NCBI GenBank assembly: GCA_009760855.2
Contig: WPIO01000135.1
Span: 498,001-562,000 of the forward strand
Direction: 5' to 3'
Length of the DNA: 64,000 bases
Source: Cristatella mucedo
Taxonomy: Eukaryota; Bryozoa; Phylactolaemata; Cristatellidae
The stretch's first letter is position 1. Each line of letters begins with the position of its first letter. The notes beneath the pieces are model-generated. The model was not told the DNA's origin. It saw only the letters and a list, made by a program, of their open reading frames with translations, and did not search any database. Made by a program: the position numbers and the translations under genes. Positions 36,011 to 47,896 of the stretch are shown here, one piece after another.

Positions 36011-36052
36011 GCGGCGGCGGCGGCGCGCGGTGGCGGCGAGCTCGCAGCTTAC

Positions 36053-36356
36053 ATGTCTGAAGAAAGAGCAGCTCGGGAGCAACGCGTGCCCACTGCTCGT
36101 CGAGAAGCAGCTGCTGCTGTCGTCTGCTGCGCGATGCTGCGGCGGCGGCGGCCGACAGAGACGTAATCGACTGCAGCTCCCTCCGTTGATTCGGCGAGAG
36201 CACCGTCGGACAGAGGTGCTGGCTACCGTTTCGCACTGCGCCAGCGCCCGCCGCGCAGCCGGCGTCGCCGCCGGCTGCGCCGCCGCCAGCGGCGGCAGCT
36301 CCGTCGCCCAATATATCGCGTATAAAGAAAGACGGCTTCTTCTTGGCGTCGTCCAT
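36053..36356 (-). CDS. Barx: Barx-like homeobox gene, exon 1 (Eh1 motif)
   Basis: Begins MDDAKKKPSFFIRDILGDG. FFIRDIL at residues 10-16 is an Eh1-type motif, which in Bar- and NK-class homeoproteins recruits the Groucho/TLE corepressor and lies near the N-terminus, as here. Ala/Gly-rich sequence follows, then LCPTVLSPNQRRELQSI, another alanine run, and DEQWARVAPELLFLQT just before the donor GTAAGC. The 304 coding bases (101 codons plus one base) join exon 2 in frame. Together they give 218 residues with the homeodomain at about 159-218, close to vertebrate BARX1 proportions. The ATG has G at +4. An AT-rich ATTATTTATGA about 75-85 bp upstream could be a core promoter element, but this is a guess. 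The link to exon 2 is inferred from motif order, phase and strand, not from a transcript. Confidence 0.68.
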
Positions 36357-37145
36357 CGGCGGAGAGCGGGAGCGAGAGCGGCTGCTTAATCGACACCTTG
36401 TAGTCTAATGCGCAACCATTTGCTGCTCCGTCATAAATAATGAGCTTCTCGCTAGCCGCTCGCCGAGTGGCCGCCTATGGGGAGGGCCGACTTCGCGCCG
36501 TCGACGCCCTGCCAATTTGTCATCCACTGGCGCGTCTTGCAGACGCTCGAGCGTTCCGGGTAAAGAGCACCGGCTAGCCGCGACCCCGATGGTCTGACCC
36601 AAGACGGACCGCCCTCCTCCGAATGGCGGCCGCCAGCCCGCATGCACCGGGGCAGCCCTGAGCGCTCGTCGTCTAAGCGAGCTGACTCGCTTCGCTCTAG
36701 ATGGCGCGCGAGGCGGCGCGTGCTTCGGCTTTAAGAAGGCTGGGCTAGCAGACGCCTGCAGTGGCCGCGCCGCAACTGTCGCCCCTGCAGGGCGGTGGCG
36801 TGTGACGGCGGCGCAATCGCACGAGCCGGCGGCGGGCCTCGCGCACCCGACGCAGAGGGTACGAGCGATTCAACTGCCACGCCGACGCAGCCACCGAGGC
36901 GGACCGTTGCGCGAGCGAGAGCTCGGATGTCTTTGCGTAAGAACGCCGGGCCGCCATCTCGCTCGCTCACCCTAATGCATCGCTTGCTCACCGTGAGTCC
37001 CCTCATTAGCTATGCTGCTACTACTGATCTGCCTACTCAATCGCTGCATCTGCACCAATCTGCCCGATCGCGTTTGCCTAACCACAGCTAGATTTGGAAT
37101 TTGGAATACTGAGTATCGTGCACAATGAAAGAATATGTATGCACA
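36357..37145. other. 5' flank of the Barx-like gene, CpG-rich
   Basis: GC-rich DNA presumably holding the promoter. Overlapping frames lack motifs. No confident regulatory site beyond the AT-rich box mentioned for exon 1. Confidence 0.4.
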
Positions 37146-37147
37146 TA

Positions 37148-37324
37148 TATATTTATAAGATAATGGATATATATATATATATATATATTTATATACATAT
37201 ATATATCCGCAAGAGTGCTGTATATGTATATATGTGTGTGTGTGTGTGCGTGTGTGTGTGTGTGTGCGTGTGTGTGTACACACACACAAACACACACACG
37301 CACACACATGTATATATGTATACT

Positions 37325-37381
<57 letters not shown>
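37148..37381. repeat. compound (TA)n-(TG)n/(CA)n array
   Basis: TA, TG, CA, TA and TG blocks in series. TG at 37230-37276 and CA at 37279-37309 face each other and can pair as an inverted repeat. Confidence 0.93.
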
Positions 37382-37394
37382 TTTCTACATATTT

Positions 37395-38160
37395 AGAGAG
37401 AAAGAGCGAGTTGGATCTTTAAGAAAGCCCGAGAGATGGAAGAGAAGAAAGAAAGAGAGTGGAAGGGAAAATAAGAAAGAAAAGAGCGATTTGTGAGAAA
37501 AGGACAGCCAAGCAACCAAGAGAGAGGGGGAAAGAGAGAGGGGGAAAGAGAGAGGGGGAAAGAGAGAGGGAGGGAGAGATGAAGAGAGAGAGAGAGAGAG
37601 CTGGGAAGAGAGAGAGAGAGGAGAGAGAGAAAGAGAGAAAGAGCATGCGAGAAATAGGAGCGCAAGGAAGAGTAGAGCAGAAGCGGAGAAGAGTGAGGAA
37701 AAAGCAAGAGTGGACGAACAGAGACAGTGGAATTGAGGAGAGATTTGAAAAGTGAAAACACGAAGAGTGGGCAGAGAGAGAGAGAGCACGTGAGCACTCG
37801 AGCCGAGCAGTGAATAGAAGCAGGAGACGTGTGAAGGAAGGACGGAAGGAAGAGAGGGATAAATTGAAGAGAGAAAAAGGGAAGTTGATTTTTCCGTGAA
37901 ATTGTCGGAAAACGAGAAACGCGGCGGAAAGTAAAGGATGGAGATGACGACGATAATTGGAACGATAATTGAACGCACAAGCACGAGCCTGAGCAGGAAG
38001 GAGGGGAGTATAGGCAGTATGGAGGGAGAGATGGAGGGGAGCACGAGAGAGAACAGAATGAGCCTGAGCAGGAAGGAGGGGAGTATAAGCAGTATGGAGG
38101 GAGAGAGGGAGGGGAGAGCGAGAAGAGCAGAATGAGAGCCTGAGCAGGAGCAGATTTACG
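37395..38160. repeat. ~765-bp purine-rich tract with 75-bp duplication
   Basis: Degenerate GA/GGA sequence on the plus strand. Within it, a block starting AGCCTGAGCAGGAAGGAGGG occurs at 37986 and again at 38061, a 75-bp period; a third start is visible near 38138. Confidence 0.88.
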
Positions 38161-39834
38161 ATGGAAGGGAGGAAGAATAAGGAAAGAAGAAGGGTGGTGT
38201 GGAAAAGCAGGACGACGGGCGAGCACGAGATGCAGGACGAGCGGTCAATGACGACGGACGACGACTGGTGTGCACCGGCGGAATTCTTTTCCGCCGACAG
38301 GCACCTAGCTTTCAGGCTTTCGCCTGAGGTGGCGCGTGCAAGAGCACGATGGCAGTGGCGACGCCGAACTCATTGCGACGCCGCCTCACGGGCGCCGTCG
38401 CAATCTCGGAGACATAATTTAACCCATATACAACTCGGTTAATAACTGCACGACTCTAAAAACAGCCCATCCTAAGGTAAGCGATTGGCAAGCGCTGGCT
38501 CTGCTTTATTTAAGATCCAAATGGGCTCCGCTCGCCCGCTTTCGCCGCGCTGCATGAGAGGAAATTTGCATATCGTCCGCCGGTGCTGCCGCAGCAGCAG
38601 CCAGGCACCGGCTGCTGCGGCGGCGCAGCGGCTGCGCTGGCCGCTGTTGAGCAGAACTTGGGCCGCCTCCTCGTCGCACGCGCGCGGGCGCGTTACAGAC
38701 GAAGCGAGACCCGAAGTACTGGCCTGAGACCGCTACCGGACCTCGGCTCCTCTGATCGGCGCGCACGCGCGCGCCCGCTGGCGGACAGCGTACGCGGACA
38801 AGCTCTGCGCAAGCGGAGCCTGGACACACTAGCCGGCCGCTGAGCCGGCCGCTGAGCGACAGTCGGCAGACGTAGGCGAAGCGGTTAGAGCCTTCCAGCG
38901 CTAGGCGGCTTACCAATTCGTCCATACAGTTAAGATTCCGTTGCGGCGGCAAGCATGCGCGCTCTGCTCGAATCGGCGCCCCGCTCTTTGGCACTCATAC
39001 GGATGCCTTTCTCAGGGCATGCCGGCGTGCGCCTGTCAACTTGCTGTGCGTACCATCGCAGATACGCACGTACGCATCTACAGGTAGGTGGGCACAGACA
39101 GAGATTTGGATCGCCGTCCGATTCAAAGTGCTCACGCGATTGTTGCACCGCCCTCGCCGCTCTCGAAACTCGTCGCCTCGGCGGCGCATTCAGCTGCGTA
39201 GCGTCGTCAAGCGTTACAGCAAGCACGGCGGCGTCTCCACGCTGCGTCGCCGCCGCCGCCGCCAACTTGGACTCAAAGTCGAATGCGGACCGTCTGGTGA
39301 TGCAGCGCCAAGCTTGCGCGTGCGCAGCCAGCATTTGCCCGACACGGGAGCCGCGGCGGCTGCTGAGCGAACCTTGAGCCGCGACGCGAAAGCCAGAGGA
39401 GCCGACCGCACGAAACGCGAGCGGCAGAGCGCTGCGATAGCAAGCGTTTTTTTTTACAGCGTTCAAAAGTGAGGCGGCGATACGAATTATACGCGCTACT
39501 TGTAATGTATGGCTGCGGGCAAAAAAGAAGTCAACGGGCGAGAAAAGTCTGCAGTCCCGCTAAGACGGCAGATTAATTCCTTCAACAAACGCACGCACGC
39601 ACGAGTACGCGCCCGGAAAGTTGCTGCGTTAAACCAGCTGGAAGTGGAGAAAGCGACGAGGCAACGCGCTCTCCGTCTGCTTCTCCTCCTCCGCATTACG
39701 AGAGTGCGCGAAGTGGCAGTTGCCCGAGACATGTGACTTTTTTCTGAGCTCCGAGGGCGCCGGCGGAGGAAGTCCGCTGCCATGGCAAATGGAAATCGGA
39801 TGCAAATGCAGTGCCATGGCCGATGGATATGCCG
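38161..39834. other. CpG-rich, no recognised gene
   Basis: Dense CpG and overlapping frames up to 178 codons on both strands, without domains. A direct repeat GCCGGCCGCTGA occurs twice in tandem near 38830-38855. Confidence 0.45.
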
Positions 39835-40055
39835 AAGCACCGCCGCTGCCGCTGCTGCCGCCGCCGCTGCTGCTGCTGCCGCTGCTGCTGCTGCCGTCGT
39901 TACCGCTGCCGCTGCTACCACTGCATCCCCTGCCGCCGCTGCCACCGCTGCCGCTGCCGCCGCCGCTGCTGCTGCTGCCGCTGCTGCTGCCGTCGTTACT
40001 GCTGCCGCTGCTACCACTGCATCCCCTGCCGCCGCTGCGGCTGCCGCCGCTGTGA
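39835..40055. repeat. GCTGCC tract with a 96-bp tandem duplication
   Basis: CTG/CCG triplets. A segment containing GCCGTCGTTACCGCTGCCGC starts at 39893 and recurs from 39989, exactly 96 bp later, and both copies continue CTACCACTGCATCCCCTGCC. The minus-strand frame is polyalanine with GDAVVAAAAVTT repeated. Coding use is possible but not supported by any flanking motif. Confidence 0.9.
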
Positions 40056-40892
40056 CGCTTCGGACTCGGCTGTGGCGTCTGATTTGAGCGCAGCGGAAGC
40101 AGCGGAAACGGAGCGCGTCCATTTCAGACGGAGCGCAGCGCGAGCGAGCTGCGAGAGCACTTTCATCGACGCAGAGTGGCCGCGAGTTTTGAGGGGCGTG
40201 AGAAGGCGTCAGCTGGGTTGAGAAGTCGGCGGCGGCGGCGGCGGCTAGTCACTGGTCGGAGCGCCGAGCGGACGTCACTGCCAGCCGCGCGTGCGCGCGA
40301 GTCATGTCGCCGACGGACGTTGCCCCAGTCAGCACCGGCTGTTGCGAGCCGACTGCGACGCCAGTCGACCGAGCCTATTGGACGTGCACCCCTCGTCCTG
40401 CGATGAGCCGCTCTCGCGCGCTGCCCGTCGCGACGTCGTCCCCGGATGAAGGAGACGCAACTTTTGCGCGCTCGTCTTCTTGAACGGCGCAGCTGCACCT
40501 GTACAGTGAAAGCTTCTTTGAACGCCGACGCTGAGCGTATCTCGCGTTCGCGTCTGGCGTTCGTGCGACGCAGTAACGGCGAGCGCAGCACGCGCCTTGC
40601 GAAGCATGTGACGGCTGCCGGTCGAATCTTCTGGGCTCTTCGGCGCGCTAGTCCGCTCGCCGAAGCCCGACAGATCCGACGAAGCTGTCTGCACCTCTGA
40701 GTCACGGCGTGCAACTTGGAGGCGTGGCGCCAATACTCGCAGTTTTACTGACGATACCAGAACGCGGCTCCGATCAAGAATAGTCGTTATCGTATGCAAA
40801 AAAAAAAGTTCGCGTCGATAGCATAGACTACGTTTCACCTTCGTTCGACGGGTCACGAAAGCCCTCGACGAGTTCTCGATTAGCCGCAGCGT
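40056..40892. other. CpG-rich, no recognised gene
   Basis: Arg/Ser/Ala-rich overlapping frames follow base composition. Nothing recognisable. Confidence 0.45.
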
Positions 40893-41390
40893 AACGTCAT
40901 GCAGTTTATATCCGTGTGAGACTCCACAAAGAACCACAAAGACTATGCGGGTGCTACGCAGGAGAGTCTTGTCACTCACTGTCCTAAGCGACTTTCGGTG
41001 CACATTCGGTAGCCAGCAGACTTCATCTCACGCGACAAAAAGAAAGCGGAAAGAATAGCAGAGTCAGGAGAGCAGTTGAGGTAGCGAGTAGCATGAAAGT
41101 CGCTGCTCAGGACGGCTGGTAAAGATGTGCCATAGTCGGCAGCAGGAGAGTAGTTGTCGTTGCGTAAGAATTGTGGAGGAGAGTTCCACAGTCTAGGACC
41201 TGCAGAGCTTAAGCTTCTGTCACCAACGGTCTTTAAGCAAAGGAATAGAACAGCTAACTTATTGTCCATACAGGATCTGCGGGCACGAAGAAGCTGCAAC
41301 TAATGCAGCAGTTCAGTGGAGAAGCCAAGCCGTGGCATGTAGGTCAGTGTAAGAACTTTTCTCTGTATCCGTTGACAAACCGGCAGCCAT
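40893..41390 (-). mobile_element. LINE-II copy, RT C-terminus and 3' end
   Basis: The best-preserved LINE-II end. The minus-strand frame 41299-40976 has RSCMDNKLAVLFLCLKTVGD, then SAGPRLWNSPPQFL and NCSPDSAILSAFFLSREM, the C-terminal part of an L2/CR1-type polyprotein. The untranslated end follows with the CGAATGTGCACC block, GTCGCTTAGGACAGTGAGTG and ACCCGCATAGTCTTTGTGGT, ending near 40893. The poorly kept terminal inverted repeat and tail suggest moderate age. Confidence 0.8.
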
Positions 41391-41541
41391 CTTTTAGCAA
41401 AGAAAACACGTGGTCAAACCTCTGGGACTTGAAAACTAGCCTTGCAGCCATACTACTCAAACGCTCGCACGACGCCAGAGCATCTCGGAACAGCCAAAGC
41501 GGCGCGTAGCCGCTCTCTCGCCACTGTCGCCCGCCTTCAAA

Positions 41542-41596
41542 GGCCGAGCAGTGAGGCGCCCAAGTCGAGGCTGCCTCGCTGCTCGGCCTCGACTTG
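41542..41596. other. interleaved inverted repeats (pseudoknot-capable)
   Basis: Arm A1 GGCCGAGCAGTGAGGC (41542-41557) pairs with A2 (41573-41588; 15 of 16). Arm B1 CAAGTCGAGG (41561-41570) pairs perfectly with B2 CCTCGACTTG (41587-41596). Order A1-B1-A2-B2 is that of an H-type pseudoknot. A2 and B2 share two bases. Confidence 0.85.
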
Positions 41597-43272
41597 AGGG
41601 GCCTAGGCTTTTCTTCCTCCTAATAATTAATTATGACACAACCGGTCCTGAGCCGTTACAGGTCTTACCTGCGAGTTTTCATAGTCTGGCTGATGTCGTG
41701 CGCTGGCGGCTCGCGGCCTCCTTCCTAATTAATCCGCCGTCCTAGGGCCACCGGCATTGCTGCGGGATCCTAGAGCAACAGGCCGCGGTCGTAACCTTGG
41801 CAACTTTGGTCGATATCGGCCCTCGGCTTCGCCACCTTCTTAGGGTCTAGCATAAATTACTGCCGGTGATTTTCGGACGCTTTCTTCTCAGCTGTCGGCG
41901 GCCAAGCTGTCTCGCCTTCACTTTTACCGCCGACGGGCCGGCGCGGAAACGCGAGCTGGACTTCAATGCGCCTCATTCTTCAGAGAGCTTTCGCGTCAAT
42001 GTGAACTCCTAGAGCGTCAGCACTTCGCTTTGCTGCGAGTCAGGCGAGCATGCCCGATAGGTTCGGATCTCTGTCTTTATATAGACCTGAAGGGAACCGC
42101 AGAGCACGTAGAGCGCGAGATCGGAAGACGCGGCTCGGTGCGTCGAGATGGCGGCCACTGTGCACTCGAGGCGGCAGATTTTCTTCAGCGCTGCCAAGTT
42201 ATCACGAATGCGACTCGATCGCATTCATAACTCGCATCATACGTGTAATCGAGTCTTGTCTACTTTCTATTCGATAGTCGCTGCGGCGGAGGCTAAGACT
42301 GATCGCTCGAGCTTTAAGTAGCACTAGAGCACTGGCAGACTAGTCTGGCAGGCAAAGTCAAAAAGCGAAATGAGCAGTGAACTCGCAGCCGATCGGAACG
42401 CGAAAAACTAACCAACCGGCTCACCCTTACGACGCGCAGATTTTGCAACCGCTGCAATGCCGCGGTGCATGCAAGACGAATTTGGTCAATATTTATGAGT
42501 GCGCAAATCTCACATTTGCATTCACGCAGTTGCGAAGTCATTTGTATTGTCGCCGGAGAAGACGTGCAGACGTCACGATAGGCTGAATGGGGAGCTTCCC
42601 TACTTAATCATAAACGTGAAGAGGAGTCGTGGCCACGTTGAACTCGGGCGAGAGAGACAAGAGCTTCTCTCCATCGCCGTAAGTTATCAGCGTGCGGCAT
42701 TTCGGCGCATTGCACAGCCCATCGCCCGAGCAAAGGCCTCCCTCGTGGCGAGAGTAAACAAAAGCCGCACTACTCGTAGTGCAGGCATCAGCAGATGCAA
42801 GAACGCAGAGGAGGAGTAACGCAGATTGTCCAATGTCACAGTGGCAGTCAATAACCTCAACATTGTGTACAGTAGTAATATGCATTCTAAGTTACAATAA
42901 TCGCAGGCTCCGTACTGGCTCTAGCCGGCGGTCCAGGAATACGATCAATCCGTTTCCTCATGTTGTCATTTACTGCTGAGGTACCGAGCACCTGAAAATA
43001 TCAGAAGCCATTATCAAGGCCTTATGTAAAAATCACAAGTCGCACACCAGGTCACCCGATTTCGACAGGTCGAGCTTCAACTATGGCCTAAAACCCATTC
43101 TATGGCGCCACAGTATCCCATTTGAATTATACAGAATAATATAAGTAAGTTCAATCATTTGGCCGTCATTAGCACACTTAATTCTAGCGGCATGAAAGCA
43201 ACGCATTAATTTAAAGTAATGCTGGTTAGCCGTGACATATACTTGATATATTTCCAGATTTCGCACCAGACA
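41597..43272. other. no firmly recognised gene
   Basis: GC-rich to 42.6 kb, then AT-richer. A minus-strand 93-codon frame (42885-42604) includes DCHCDIGQSALLLLCVLAS followed by a region with five further cysteines (GGLCSGDGLCNAPKCRTL). It looks protein-like but is unassigned. Confidence 0.4.
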
Positions 43273-46200
43273 TTAAATAATTATAATAATAATACAAATA
43301 CATTTGATAAAGCACCCGCAGAGAACTCGATCTCTTTCTAGGCGCTTTACATTTTCAGCAAAGGAAACACGATCAAATGGTGAATGGTATCATGCTTGAT
43401 AAACGACATGAATAACATGGTTAGGGTGACATGCACAGAGTCAGCATGCAAGTGTGGTTAGTGGCAGCGCGGAACACCATCGGAACATATGAGTACATGA
43501 ATGAAGAATCACGGGGACCAACTAAATGCTGTCCCGAGTAGGTGTGTTTTTTGTTTCTTTTTAAACGTGCTCAAGTCAGGGGATGTCTAGACGCAAGTCC
43601 TATTTCAGGTTTGTACGAGGTATAGATAAACATTTAGATTCCGTAGAGCAGGTGGTACGAGGCTTAGCCTGGAGGGAGAGTAGATCTAATAGGTCGGCTG
43701 GAACCAAAGAATGAAGGGACCTAAAAGTGAGCAAAAAACCTTGAAGTCGAACCGTTGGCTGACTGGTAGCCAGTGCAGGTCGGCGAGACGTGGTGTGATG
43801 TGGCAACTGCGACGCTCACAACAGACAAGCCTAGCTGCAGAGTTTCGCACCAGGTGCAGGCGCCTGATTGAACATGCCGGTAAGCCAGCACACAATGAGT
43901 TCCAGAAGTCAAGACGGGATGTCACAATTGCATGGACCAACTTTGATGTGGTATCTTTGTCTAAGCGAGCCCAAATTTTAGCAATGTCATGTAGCTGAAA
44001 TTAGGCACACTTGATTGTGGAGCTGATGTGGTCGTCTAACGAGAGGTCACTTTATATCATGACACCTATACGTGCAGATTCCACAGGAAATATGCTAGCA
44101 GAGCCGATTTTGAGCGTTAGCCTTTCCAATTTCTGAATCTCACTGGGTTTTCACATAACTAGTAAGTTCGTTTAATCATCACTTAACTTAATAAAATTTG
44201 CTGCAATCCGTGTGTGGATGTCATCAATACATGCAGCAAGGGAATTGAGAGAATTCGAGGTGCTCGAAGGGTCGGGGGGGGGGGTCAAAGAAAAAGGTAC
44301 AACTGAGTGTCATTCGTGTCATAAAAGTGAAAGCTTAGATTGTGCTTGGCAATCACACCGGCAAGAGGGAGAGTATAAACAGTGAAAGGAACCGGACCTA
44401 GCACGGAGCCATGAGGTACTTCATATTTCATAGGTACCTCGGAAGATCTTTGTCCATTCACATCAATACTCTGGAGTCTCACACTGAGATAGGACCCAAA
44501 CCATTGCAGAGCAGTGTCAGTGATGCCCAGGCGAGATGAGAGGAGCTAAAGAAGAACTTTGTGATCTATAGTATCAAAAGCTGCCGAAAGATCGAGAGAA
44601 ACAAGCAGAGATAGTCTACCTTATGTCTACATTCCCAAGTAGTTCTTTGTACACCAGAAGCAATGCTGACTTTGTGGAGTAATTAGATCTAAAGCCAGAT
44701 TGGAACTTACTAAAAAGGCTCGAAGTTTCAATATATGAGTTCAGCTGGCCTGCCATGACTCATTCCAGTGCCTTTGATGGGAATGGTAGAAGGGGGTACT
44801 GTGCCGTAGTTGCCCAAATTCTCTTGGTCTGGTGTCGCTTTCTTGAGAAGTGGCCTGACTACAGTTTTTTTGAAAGGTGCTGGGACATGACGTGAGGCTA
44901 ATGACATATTAATGATGTTAGTCATGCATGGCAGCAGCAGGAAAGGATGCAGCGTAGGAGCAGGACCGTGGGAGTAGCGTACACATGTCCTTTTTGATCT
45001 TGATACGAACTTCAGGACGAGATCACTAGTGACTTACTTGAATGTTGACATTGAGGTGCTGCAAGGAATCGAGGGACAGCATAAAGGGTGATGCTGCCTT
45101 TGTAGGGATGGACTCCTGGATCTTGTCTATCTTTTGGACTAAGAATCTAGAGAAGCGATCAGCTAAATCTTCTCAGCAATCATCAGGTAAGGACATAGTC
45201 TGGAAGCGGTTGAGGAGATGGTTGATCGTCGACATCAGCATTTTTGGATTGTGCATCTGTGATTCATCAATGTTTTTATAGAAGCTAGACATGACCTTTG
45301 GAAGGATCAATTGGTACGACCTACGGTAGTCCTCGTATGCCTGTCGATGGGCATTCAGTCCTGATCTTGTGTATCTTTTTTATCCTTGTATGTATTTCAG
45401 GCTTGAGCTTAGAAGACGTAGCTAGTTTAATGTCTGTAGCAAACCATAGGCGGTCTGGGCACACAGTGCGCTTAGTCAGAGGTGCAAACTCGTCGAGCGT
45501 GTCAGCTAGTGTCGTGTTGTAGCTATCTACCAATGAGGACAGATCGGAGTGGGGACTGAACAGCAGAGGCGAGGCGGATATTCTCGCACGGACAGCATCT
45601 ATGTCAATTGTCTCGAGGTTTCGCAATTCACAGGTGATTTTAGAGGAGGAGGAGGGGGCACACACTGTAGATTTAATGTGATCTGTATGTGGTCAGATAA
45701 GCAGGATTTAGTAATAATTGGTGATGAAAAGTGCAGTTGTATGAGAAAATTTGGTCGAGCGTGCGAGCCTTGATGTGAGTTGGGCCACGCACATGAGCCA
45801 CAAGAGACAATGAATCAGTCAATGCACAAAATTCGGTGCTGCAGGCGTCAAATAAGTCATCAGAGTGAATGTTTAAATCACCGATAACGAGCAAGGATCG
45901 ATTTATTGCACACAGAATCGAAATGAGATCGGAGAAATCTGAGATAAAGGAGGATTTGGTAACTTGTTGCGATTGACTAGTGCCACCATCGGTAGCTTGT
46001 TTTCTCGTGAAATCAAGATAATCGATTAAAAAGACTGCTTCGATGGTATTGCAAGTGGTTTGAAGTTGAATTTCGAGCGCACGATAACAGCAACTCCACC
46101 TCCAGTTTTGATTGATCTAGGGTGTGGAAGAATGAGAAACCAGTCGGGGTATCGTCTTTAATTGTCGAGCAGTTTACCAATTTTAGCCAAGTTTCGGTTA

Positions 46201-46520
46201 AGGCGAGCAGGTAGAGACCATTTGCAGAAATAATGTCACTTATTAATAGAGGTTTATTGCACATTAAGCGAGGATTCCAAAGGCAAGCGTTAAATCGGGC
46301 CGCCGGAGTTATAACAGGCTTGTTTTCCACTAAGTTAAGGAGATTCACAGTGACGCATGTGGTGGAGCGTGCTGAGCGGTTCGAGACAATGCTAGGAATA
46401 CCAAACGAGCGGGCACTCAGATCGCCGTTCCCGCCAAACGAAAGGCGTCTAAGCTGGCGGCTCCGGCTACCGCGAACGCTCCGGGGTGCTTTTCTTTTGT
46501 TAATGCTATTCTCCTACTAT
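43273..46520 (-). mobile_element. LINE-I copy C, near full length, broken
   Basis: The longest LINE-I, about 3.2 kb in minus orientation, with a TAATAATAAT-type tail at the left and the family 3' untranslated blocks. Upstream on its own strand come the RT thumb (43940-43600), palm (44482-44285), the region before the palm (44925-44728), a linker, and the endonuclease (45894-45673 and 46520-46013). This is the usual EN-RT order for L2/CR1 elements. The true 5' end may lie beyond 46520 but no boundary was seen. Confidence 0.9.
43600..46520 (-). pseudogene. LINE-I ORF2 (AP endonuclease + RT), degenerate
   Basis: The endonuclease start is open from about 46520. It shows LLNLVENKPVITPAARFNAC, then a degenerate NPRLMCNKPLLISDIIS and the catalytic-region LALTETWLK. 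A second frame has MLVIGDLNIHSDD and GPTHIKARTLDQIF, the central and His-containing parts of APE-type endonuclease. RT follows: ASRHVPAPFKKTVVRPLLKK, YEVPHGSVLGPVPFTVYTLP, and FHFYDTNDTQLY where FYADD is expected, so the catalytic aspartate motif is damaged. The thumb has SRLDFWNSL and RNSAARLVC. At least six frame changes or stops occur. The product nicks target DNA and reverse-transcribes element RNA in active relatives; this copy cannot. Confidence 0.88.
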
Positions 46521-47208
46521 CACAATAAGCATACTCTCGTAGCAATAGGTATACAGGCCGTTTTCTATCTGCAGCTCAGCCGCCAATTCTGCATCTTACA
46601 AGCGCTCAATGCACTCGCACTAGATCGCGCGGCGTGCGACTCGAACGTGCAGCCCCGAGACATAAGAGCATGTGGCCACAGTACGCGCCGGTGAAAACAG
46701 AATGCGGCTCCAATAAAGAGCAGTCGTACGCTGTGCAGCGAGTCTACATTAATAGACAGTGTAGCAGTCTATTCGACGGCCGCCGAGAGCTGTACGCCTG
46801 TCCAGCATCAATCAATTGTGGCATTCGCCAAACTCACGCACGACGCCCGCGCGCGCTGCCGAGCTGCCGAGCGGCGGCGCGTAACATCGATCGGAACTCT
46901 CGCCTCACTTAATCGAAGGTCGGGGGCGCGGCAACTCACTGCTAACCGCGCGACGCGGCCTCTTTCACACCGCACGGGCTTTTATACCATCTGACCGTAG
47001 ATTACTACACTACCGGTCCCAAACCTTAGTGACGCCGAAGGACGAATGCAATCTCGCAAGTCATCATCTGAATGATTTGTAGCACCAGCGCTTCTGTAGC
47101 TCGCGCTTAAGCTAACGCTGGCACTTCCAGGCGTTCGTCGTCTGGTCCGATTCGCCAGTTACGGTCACGTTGGCGGCGCTGGCCTGACTTGAGAGCCTCG
47201 CGCGCTAG
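46521..47208. other. no recognised gene
   Basis: GC-richer DNA that may include the LINE-I 5' untranslated region at its left end. No boundary or gene visible. Confidence 0.4.
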
Positions 47209-47209
47209 T

Positions 47210-47370
<161 letters not shown>

Positions 47371-47896
47371 ATTACGATAAAGTCTTCGGCCGGCTTCCGT
47401 CAAATAAATAAGACCGTGGTTACACAAATTCTAGGCATCAGCTAAGGATTTCTGTGCCATTTCAATGTCGCATAGGTCAGTCGACGCGATGCAGTTCATT
47501 TGGGGGACGGTCCAGACGAGGGCTCCGCTGGTTTGCGCGCCAGCGGAGCTTTGCTGCGATAGAGCGTCGCCGCGCGAGGTCGGAGTCGCTCTCCACTGAA
47601 GGCGGTGGGCGGTCGGTCGCTCGCTGACAAGAGCTTGGGGCCACACCTGAACGAGGCGGCGGCGTCGCCGGAGCTGACCGACTAACAATCCTCGTCCGCT
47701 CCTGAAAGCAGGTTGACGATTGACCTTTCTCCCAGGCAATGTGGCTACACCGCACCGAAGAAAGAAGGATTACCGCGCCCGATGACGCTGAGAAGTCACG
47801 CTCACGCCGCACAGCTGTACCGCCGCCGGTCACGAAGGCCGGCGGTGGTGGCGGCGGCTGCTGCGGCGGAGGACGCGCCTAGGGCTCCTGTTACAG

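Noticed and set aside
37385-38226. Minus-strand frames of 219 and 277 codons
   Set aside because: Ser/Leu/Phe-rich products of degenerate GA sequence; no domain, no splice context.
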